A stretch of 7,875 nt of DNA, taken from contig JBAWVO010000299.1 of assembly GCA_037147235.1 (NCBI GenBank), forward strand, positions 1 through 7,875, in the 5' to 3' direction. Shown piece by piece: positions 1 through 5,200 of this stretch. A program made the position numbers and the translations under genes. The notes below the pieces were generated by a model that did no database searches, was not told the DNA's origin, and saw nothing but the letters and a program-made list of their open reading frames with translations. This DNA comes from JANXQG01 sp037147235. GTDB lineage: Bacteria > Planctomycetota > Planctomycetia > Pirellulales > Thermoguttaceae. Position 1 is the stretch's first letter. Each line of letters begins with the position of its first letter.

Positions 1-155
1 CTGACCTTTCTTTTGTCTCACTCGACAAGAGCGAGACTGTGTGGCAGCAGTGTTGATAATTTGATTCAGCGGACGGCTGCCGGTCGTTCGCTGGATGTTT
101 TTGCTTCCGCTTTGCTTCCGCTTTGCTGGTAGATCACCGGAAAATTCTTCTAAAC
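1..155. other. Non-coding stretch downstream of the 367-residue gene, with hairpin and 11-bp repeat
   Basis: No credible gene is seen here. An 11-bp unit tttgcttccgc occurs twice plus a partial copy at 100-127. GTCTC (15-19) pairs with GAGAC (33-37), with one mismatch and an inner CTC/GAG step around a 5-nt loop. On the minus strand this hairpin is followed by AAAAGAAAGG, which is not a terminator tail but could be a ribosome-binding site for a gene starting just beyond the window. Confidence 0.5.
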
Positions 156-1259
156 TCAAACTATTTTTGGTGGCATATTACTTTTACGCGCCCGCAATTC
201 CGCGAGGATTGTGTGGCCGGGCGACAAAGTGACGTTCGACATGCCGCCAAACGGGCCTTTGGGAACCACTCGCCGCGTCGTGGTCACTCCAATCTGTCCT
301 GGTCGCCGGTTCAATTCGCCTTCTTGCTTGACGCCAGAAGAAATAACATGGCCTAGAGAAGAAGGACGAAGTTTTGTCCACAAATCATTCAGGCGATCAA
401 TCCAATACCTGCTTTCCCGAATCTGAGGGGCATAATCATTGGCAGCTCCCATCAAGGCATTGGATGCCCTCCGCATCAGGTTTCGATCGCCATGAGGAAT
501 AGGCTGGCCAGCCAGCAGATGATCAAACATCGCCAACGCCTTTTCCCTGACTTCTGGGTTGGCCTGTCTCGATGATGCCAAATGCTCCCGAAACCCTGCA
601 TCGGCCGGATGGGGATAAACCTCGACGGGCACACCCCGGCTCGGTTTTTGAGCGGGTTCCAGTGTTCTGGCTTTCTCCTTCTTTGGCCTATCGGGATTGA
701 CGGGCCTCGAAACTCCGATTCGCGGATGGACGTAGCGAGATGTGCGATCATACGGCGAAGGAATCGCCGCTTCTCCTTTTTCGCTCAGCCCGGTCAGAAA
801 GTGGGCATGATTAGGCCCAAGTGTGTAAACCAACGGGTGGCGTCCAGAACCTTTTTCCCGCTTGACTTTCGCGGATTGAAAGTTTCCGATCCGATTGGCG
901 ATGGCATGAATCTCATCCATGCGATGCCGATATTGTGGATCCGGAACGCGCGGGGGCTGCTGTGTATCCCATCCCGTTTTGTCCCACATAGACGACGCCG
1001 GCACACCGGCCCACGGTCGCCCTTCGGCAAGCCTAAAGAGATTTGTCGCGTATTTCTGTTGATCCGACACCTGCTGCGGCGTCAGTCCGAAGTCGCTCTC
1101 CAGTGTGGGCCGCTCCGCTTCCGGCGGCACGGCAATGGATTGTGCGGAAGGCGACAGAGGCTCATCGGCTGGCGCGTCGGCTGGCTCGTCGGCTGACTGA
1201 CCGCCATGGCCCCAACCACCCATGCCACCCATACCGGCCAAAGACAATTTTTTGACCAC
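156..1259 (-). CDS. Modular phage-associated protein related to the portal extension (367 residues)
   Basis: The GTG at 1257-1259 is the preferred start because AAGGAA lies 7 nt upstream. A TTG at 1275-1277 would place that site inside the gene. The protein opens MVKKLSLAGMGGMGGWGHGG, a Gly/Met-rich tail, then a ADEPADAPADEP repeat. Residues ~58-181 form a W-PP-DP-H module like the one in the portal fusion: GLTPQQVSDQQ, SSMWDKTGWDTQQPPRVPDP, GPNHAHFLTG and PSPY. A basic linker follows, then a helical segment (NLMRRASNALMGAANDYAPQ, 260-279; YWIDRLNDLW, 285-294), and the C-terminus carries GGMSN and an SPGHTILAELRARKSN repeat. No enzyme motif is seen. Because it shares modules with the neighbouring portal extension, it is probably a partner or derived paralogue acting in the same particle or process. 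It is not recognised as a named family. Confidence 0.8.
   Translation of the reverse strand: MVKKLSLAGMGGMGGWGHGGQSADEPADAPADEPLSPSAQSIAVPPEAERPTLESDFGLTPQQVSDQQKYATNLFRLAEGRPWAGVPASSMWDKTGWDTQQPPRVPDPQYRHRMDEIHAIANRIGNFQSAKVKREKGSGRHPLVYTLGPNHAHFLTGLSEKGEAAIPSPYDRTSRYVHPRIGVSRPVNPDRPKKEKARTLEPAQKPSRGVPVEVYPHPADAGFREHLASSRQANPEVREKALAMFDHLLAGQPIPHGDRNLMRRASNALMGAANDYAPQIRESRYWIDRLNDLWTKLRPSSLGHVISSGVKQEGELNRRPGQIGVTTTRRVVPKGPFGGMSNVTLSPGHTILAELRARKSNMPPKIV
177..224 (-). repeat. SPG-ELRAR repeat at the C-terminus of the 367-residue protein
   Basis: SPGHTILAELRARKSN matches the two repeats at 4274-4393 in the portal fusion at about ten of sixteen positions. It lies six residues from the end of the protein, just after GGMSNVTL, so here the repeat forms a terminal tail instead of an internal linker. 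Confidence 0.75.
717..1088 (-). repeat. W-PP-DP-H module, copy 3 (in the 367-residue protein)
   Basis: This aligns by eye to residues 1041-1149 of the portal fusion: TPQQVSDQQ with HPRQLADLQ, W..QQPPRVPDP with W..SSPPHDPSG, GPNHAHFL with GPNYGHFL, and IPSPYDR with TPAPYVR. The copy is longer before and after the PP motif. It shows that the two genes on either side of the plus-strand cassette are related in part. Confidence 0.65.
1159..1194 (-). repeat. 12-bp tandem repeat (three copies) encoding the ADEP-type repeat
   Basis: Three adjacent 12-bp units of the type ggct/gc-cgtcggct occupy 1159-1170, 1171-1182 and 1183-1194 and encode Ala-Asp-Glu/Ala-Pro units near the N-terminus of the 367-residue protein. 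The unit keeps the reading frame, so copy number could vary without breaking the gene. It forms an acidic, Pro-rich flexible spacer. Confidence 0.7.
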
Positions 1260-1409
1260 AATAATGTTCCTTTCCAAAAAATCTTCACGACCTGCTCAAT
1301 TTGCCAAGCAGTCAGGGCAAAGATATTCCATGCCCCAACACTGGCCCCCACTTTTTTTGCCGGGCTCTACACCCGGCTTTCTCCCTAACCCTTTTGGAGG
1401 TTTTTTTGT
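1260..1409. promoter_or_regulatory. Divergent intergenic region (probable promoters for both directions)
   Basis: This 150-bp gap separates the minus-strand gene starting at 1259 from the plus-strand gene starting at 1410, so at least a plus-strand promoter is expected here. A weak candidate is TTGCCA (1301-1306) with TATTCC (1324-1329) at 17-bp spacing. TTTGCC (1300-1305) can also pair with GGCAAA (1316-1321), and CTGCT (1292-1296) with AGCAG (1307-1311), so two alternative small hairpins overlap the candidate promoter. The core-promoter match is poor and the call rests mainly on gene layout. Confidence 0.35.
1359..1380 (+). other. Small GC-rich hairpin upstream of the 146-residue gene
   Basis: GCCGGG (1359-1364) pairs with CCCGGC (1372-1377) across a 7-nt loop. 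A run of seven T precedes it and TTT follows. It lies about 30 nt before the ATG at 1410. It may be a 5' leader structure or a weak terminator for transcripts entering from the left. Position alone cannot decide. Confidence 0.45.
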
Positions 1410-1850
1410 ATGAGACAGCGTAAACTTCACGAGCTTTCGCTCGAACAACTCACGGACATCATGGGCGAGCATTTTGCCGACAACTTCGAGGCGGGCAAGC
1501 ACGTCGATGCCTACGCCAACCAGGTGACACGCCATGTGGTGGGTGCCATGCACCGCAAGCACAAGCGAGTGTTCCTGGGCCGGGTTGCCTGCAATCCAGG
1601 TGACGCCATGTGGCCGCTCCACGAATGGTGGGGCGGTTATGTCCCCGCCTTCTCGGCCGACTTCGCCGTCCCGACGGAGGATCTGGCACTCGTTGACCTG
1701 ATCACGGCCTGGGCCGCGACCGGGGACGCCGAGCATCTGTTCGAGATCCACGCGCGGATCGAGCAAATTGGCGGTGTAATGCTTCATTGGAGTGACGAGG
1801 CTGCCCCGGAAGGACCAGATGACAAGCCTAAGTTTCAGGTTGTTGGCTAG
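1410..1850 (+). CDS. Plus-strand gene of unknown function (146 residues)
   Basis: This encodes 146 residues beginning MRQRKLHELS. The ATG at 1410 is supported by ggagg at 1396-1400, 9 nt upstream, followed by a T-run. No family is recognised. The N-terminal third is helical and His-rich (GEHFADNFEAGKHVDAYANQ). A Trp-rich centre reads AMWPLHEWWGGYVPAFSADF (66-85), and an acidic helical C-terminal part contains DLALVDLITAWAATGDAEHL (91-110). The protein looks soluble, without signal peptide or membrane segment. It is orientated against the surrounding minus-strand genes, has its own ribosome-binding site and ends in a strong terminator. That arrangement is typical of a moron, an autonomously expressed cargo gene in a phage genome. 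Codon use is GC-rich, so this gene fits the surroundings better than the following plus-strand gene does. Confidence 0.8.
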   Translation: MRQRKLHELSLEQLTDIMGEHFADNFEAGKHVDAYANQVTRHVVGAMHRKHKRVFLGRVACNPGDAMWPLHEWWGGYVPAFSADFAVPTEDLALVDLITAWAATGDAEHLFEIHARIEQIGGVMLHWSDEAAPEGPDDKPKFQVVG

Positions 1851-1878
1851 AACCGACGGTTCTAGCCTTCTTTAATTC
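1845..1878 (+). terminator. Rho-independent terminator after the 146-residue gene
   Basis: A perfect 10-bp stem (1845-1854 with 1858-1867, sequence ggctagaacc) with a 3-nt loop is followed by ttctttaattct. The TAG stop codon of the upstream gene lies inside the left arm, so translation and terminator folding are tightly placed together. It separates the two plus-strand genes. Confidence 0.8.
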
Positions 1879-1927
1879 TCACGGCCGGCCGCTCTTCGGG
1901 GTGGCTTGCCTTTCCATGGAGGTCTTT

Positions 1928-2245
1928 ATGTCTGACGGTTTTGAATGTAATGAGTTTCGCTGTCTTGGTGTAACGCGGCTGATGTGGAGTATCTTTTGCG
2001 GCCATGGTGAGCATAAAGAAGTCGATGAATTCATAACAAGGCACGAACATTTTGATCCTGGGAATCATCCATGTTGTGCAAATCGCCCACACGGCAGACC
2101 ACCTGCTCCATTTCGTACATACGCATCTTGGTTTTTGGGAAAGAGTGGATCTGGCTTGGTAATCCGCACGGTCTTCAATTCCGATGGCAAAGCAAGGAAA
2201 ACATTCTTTTCAATACGCCCTGTTAGACAGCATCAAAGCCCGTAA
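1928..2245 (+). CDS. Small plus-strand gene of unknown function (105 residues)
   Basis: This encodes 105 residues beginning MSDGFECNEF. The ATG at 1928 is preferred over an in-frame ATG at 1901 because GGAGG (1918-1922) stands 5 nt before it. I do not recognise the product. It has several Cys and His residues (FEC, FRC, IFCGHGEH, PGNHPCC) and a central HPCCANRPHGRPPAP stretch, so metal binding is conceivable. It has no membrane segment. Codons are more AT-ending than in the flanking minus-strand genes, which suits a transferred cargo gene. It lies 60 nt after the terminator of the upstream plus-strand gene, and its last 36 bases overlap the end of the convergent portal gene. The strong ribosome-binding site is the main support. 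The alternative is a chance open frame. Confidence 0.55.
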   Translation: MSDGFECNEFRCLGVTRLMWSIFCGHGEHKEVDEFITRHEHFDPGNHPCCANRPHGRPPAPFRTYASWFLGKSGSGLVIRTVFNSDGKARKTFFSIRPVRQHQSP

Positions 2246-5200
2246 ATTTAGCGGCAAATTCGACATCCGAAGGGGATCCTGCCTGGATTCTTTCGTATCC
2301 ATCATCCATTCCAATGCCCGCAGGAGTTTCGCTTTTTCTGGATCTTTCCCCTGGAGTTCTTCTCGCATCAAGCTCACGACGGCCGCCTTGTACTTGTGGT
2401 AAGCACGTCGATTTGAAAACTTTTCAATCACTCGACCTTCGTTTTTCCCTCGCACCAGTGGCTCGAAGACTCTTAGACCACCGCGGCCTATCTCATCGCG
2501 AACAAGATCACGAAGATTAACCATTTCAGGACTATCCCAGAACTTCTTGTTCCGGAAATGCTGTCCAAGATCCATTCGCGAAACCATCTTGGGTTGCTTG
2601 TTTTCAGGTTCCGCTTCGCCTGGTTGCTGAGTTCTCGATGCTACGTCTTTGATCGCCGCCGAACGATCGGCCATCGCCTGATTGACCCGCTGGGTTCTAT
2701 CTGCTCTTGACTCGCCGGGGATAATTGCCGACGGATCGGCCAAGATGTCGCCCACCGTGTCGCTCTCCTGGCCTTTTGATTTTCCGACCTCATGGAGCCT
2801 CTTGCCCTTGTATCCCGCAGCAGGACGCATTTCCTTGTTGTGTTCGGCATCGATGCGATCGTGCGTTTCTTCCATCTTCTCCTGGAGCCACTCATCGAAG
2901 GGGCCTTGGTCGGGAGAATACTTCGGCAATTCATCTAGCGCGAAGGTTTCGCCAAAGCGGTTGATCTTGTCGTCCATGTTGGCGTATTTCGTGTTCTTCC
3001 GGGCATAAACACGGTCCAAGATTTCCTGCCCCCAGTCGCGATTCTTCGCCTGTTCAATCTGGGCTATTGCTTCCGGATCGTCGGTTTTGGCCGACAGCTC
3101 ATCTAGGGCGTCGTTGATCGTCTGGTTGTACGTGTGAGCGATGGCATGCAGATTCGCCTGTTCCTGCTGCTCGGAATTCAGCCTGGGCTCCCCAGGCTTC
3201 CTTGGCTTCCCTTTGACGTAGGTAATCTGTCGATTCGCATCCATTGCCTTCTGCAAACTGCGCATGTAATCGTAAGTAGGACCATTGGCATACGTGAACG
3301 TCCGAGCCACGCCTCCGCCCGATGGTTGGGCAGAATGACCTTCCGGAGTCCACGTTTGCCACCCGGGGGTTCGCTTGAACCATTGCCGCGCCGTCGCCTT
3401 ATCGACACCCACTTCACGGGCAATTGCTGAATAGTTTGCTTGCGGGTTTTGCTTTGCGAAGTCGAATGCCTTTTTCCTCAGATTCAAGTCAAGCGGCCGA
3501 TTACCCCTTTGCCTTTCATCGAGATTGACGATTCCACGATCGACCATCTTTCCAAGGATGTCGTGAAGGTGAGTGGGATGTTTCGATTCCGGATCGCGCG
3601 GAGGATTTGTCCAGAGTGATCTCGCACGATCCTTCTGGAAATTCGCCATGCCTGCCCGTCCGCCATTCCTGTCAATGACCTCCATCAGGCTCAGTACGTC
3701 TCTCGCTTCGTGCGGAGCAATATCAACTCCTTCGGGAGGAGGGTTTTTTCCCATGACTTCCTTAAACCGAGGGATCGTCATGTTAGCGACCATGCCTTCA
3801 ACGCCAGTCTCGATTGGCTTCGGTGTAGGTGCAGGAGTGCGATTTGCTCGTTCTTTCTGTTCCTTTGAAGTGGCCTGGACGGCAGCGGAAGCTTCTCGCT
3901 CCGCCAGCGATCGTCGTGCATGGGGATTGCGGACATAGGGAGCAGGCGTAACTGGTTTTTCCCCAGATTGCAGGAAATGACCGTAATTCGGTCCAGGAAC
4001 ATACTTGCCGCTTTCTGGTTCCACAACGAATAAACCGTGGTTCACCGCCATGTCCCTGGCTTCCGCAAGACGAGTCTTGTGCCCACCAGATGGATCATGC
4101 GGCGGGCTCGATCGCCACTTGCCACGCAGTTCGTCCATCCGACCGGCACCAATCCTTCCGCCTTCCCGCTGAGTGAGTGACGCCAATGTCTGAAGATCGG
4201 CCAACTGACGAGGATGCAGGCCAGCTTCATTCGCAGGCTCCGCTCCCTCCGGCGGATCGTTGGCCATCCCCACACCGCCTCGTCTCGCCCGAAGTTCAAA
4301 GAGGATCTTCTGGCCTGGGCTCATATTGGCGTAGCCGCCATCTTCACCGCGCCGCCTGGCCCGCAGCTCTTGCAAGATGCGCATGCCGGGAGATACCGAA
4401 GTCGGCCGAGAATACTCGGGGGCGTCGATCGCCTCGGAAATGCTCTTCCGCTGCATGCCCCAAGGGTCTTGCTCATCCTGCAAGTTCGCCATCGCGACCG
4501 AGTTCATGTTCTCCGACAGTCGGCCGTACATCGGCCTGGACGTCAACACGTCCGCCATTGTCGCGCCAGACATCGCCACCTTTTCCCCGGCCCCGACCTC
4601 TTCCATATCCCGGTAGCGGGGGAGGTCGGCCGCAGCTATATGGACGATATGGTAATATGCCGGCTTTCCTCTAATTCCATAGTGCGTATCATCCTCCGTA
4701 CCCGGCTCGTGGAGAAAAGCATACTCGCCGTTGCCTGCGCCCTCCTTGGCGAGTCTCCGCATCATGTGGTGATAGGCCTTCTGACGCGACGGCTCATCGG
4801 CACTGAATTCCACGCTTACGGGCTTTTGGTTGTTGACTAATTCACGCAATGCCTGTGAGATATGACTTATTACCTGGCCGGATTTACCTTGACCCGTAAT
4901 GCTAAATCTCCCGTTCATGCCCCGCTTGCTTGTGCCCCTCGACATCAACACTTCGTGCGGATAGTCTAGGTCGTTTTCATCCCGGACATCATTAAGGTCG
5001 TCATCATCTCCCCTGTTCACTAATGCCTCGAATCTCAGGTGGTCGTTGTCTCCAATAGGCACTGACTTTGTCTTGTACCCCAGAATGCCACTCCTGAAAT
5101 TGGGATCCTCCTGCCACGGCTCTTGTTCAACGGGCTCACTGCCGGCCAGTTCCAGCGGCTTTTCCGATTGATTGCAATATGCCATGGCTGGCTGCGGCGA

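Noticed and set aside
1257..1277. TTG at 1275-1277 as start of the 367-residue gene
   Set aside because: The AAGGAA site lies inside that longer frame and is correctly spaced for the GTG at 1259 instead.
1901..1927. ATG at 1901 as start of the 105-residue gene
   Set aside because: There is no Shine-Dalgarno sequence before it, whereas GGAGG stands 5 nt before the in-frame ATG at 1928.
2184..2402. 72-residue plus-strand frame after the 105-residue gene
   Set aside because: It is antisense to the conserved C-terminal domain of the portal fusion and has no good ribosome-binding site of its own.
4214..4840. 208-residue plus-strand frame, and similar frames at 582-1196, 4177-4674 and 5742-6194
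   Set aside because: All are antisense or out-of-frame shadows of the two large minus-strand genes, with Arg/Pro/Ser-rich low-complexity translations.
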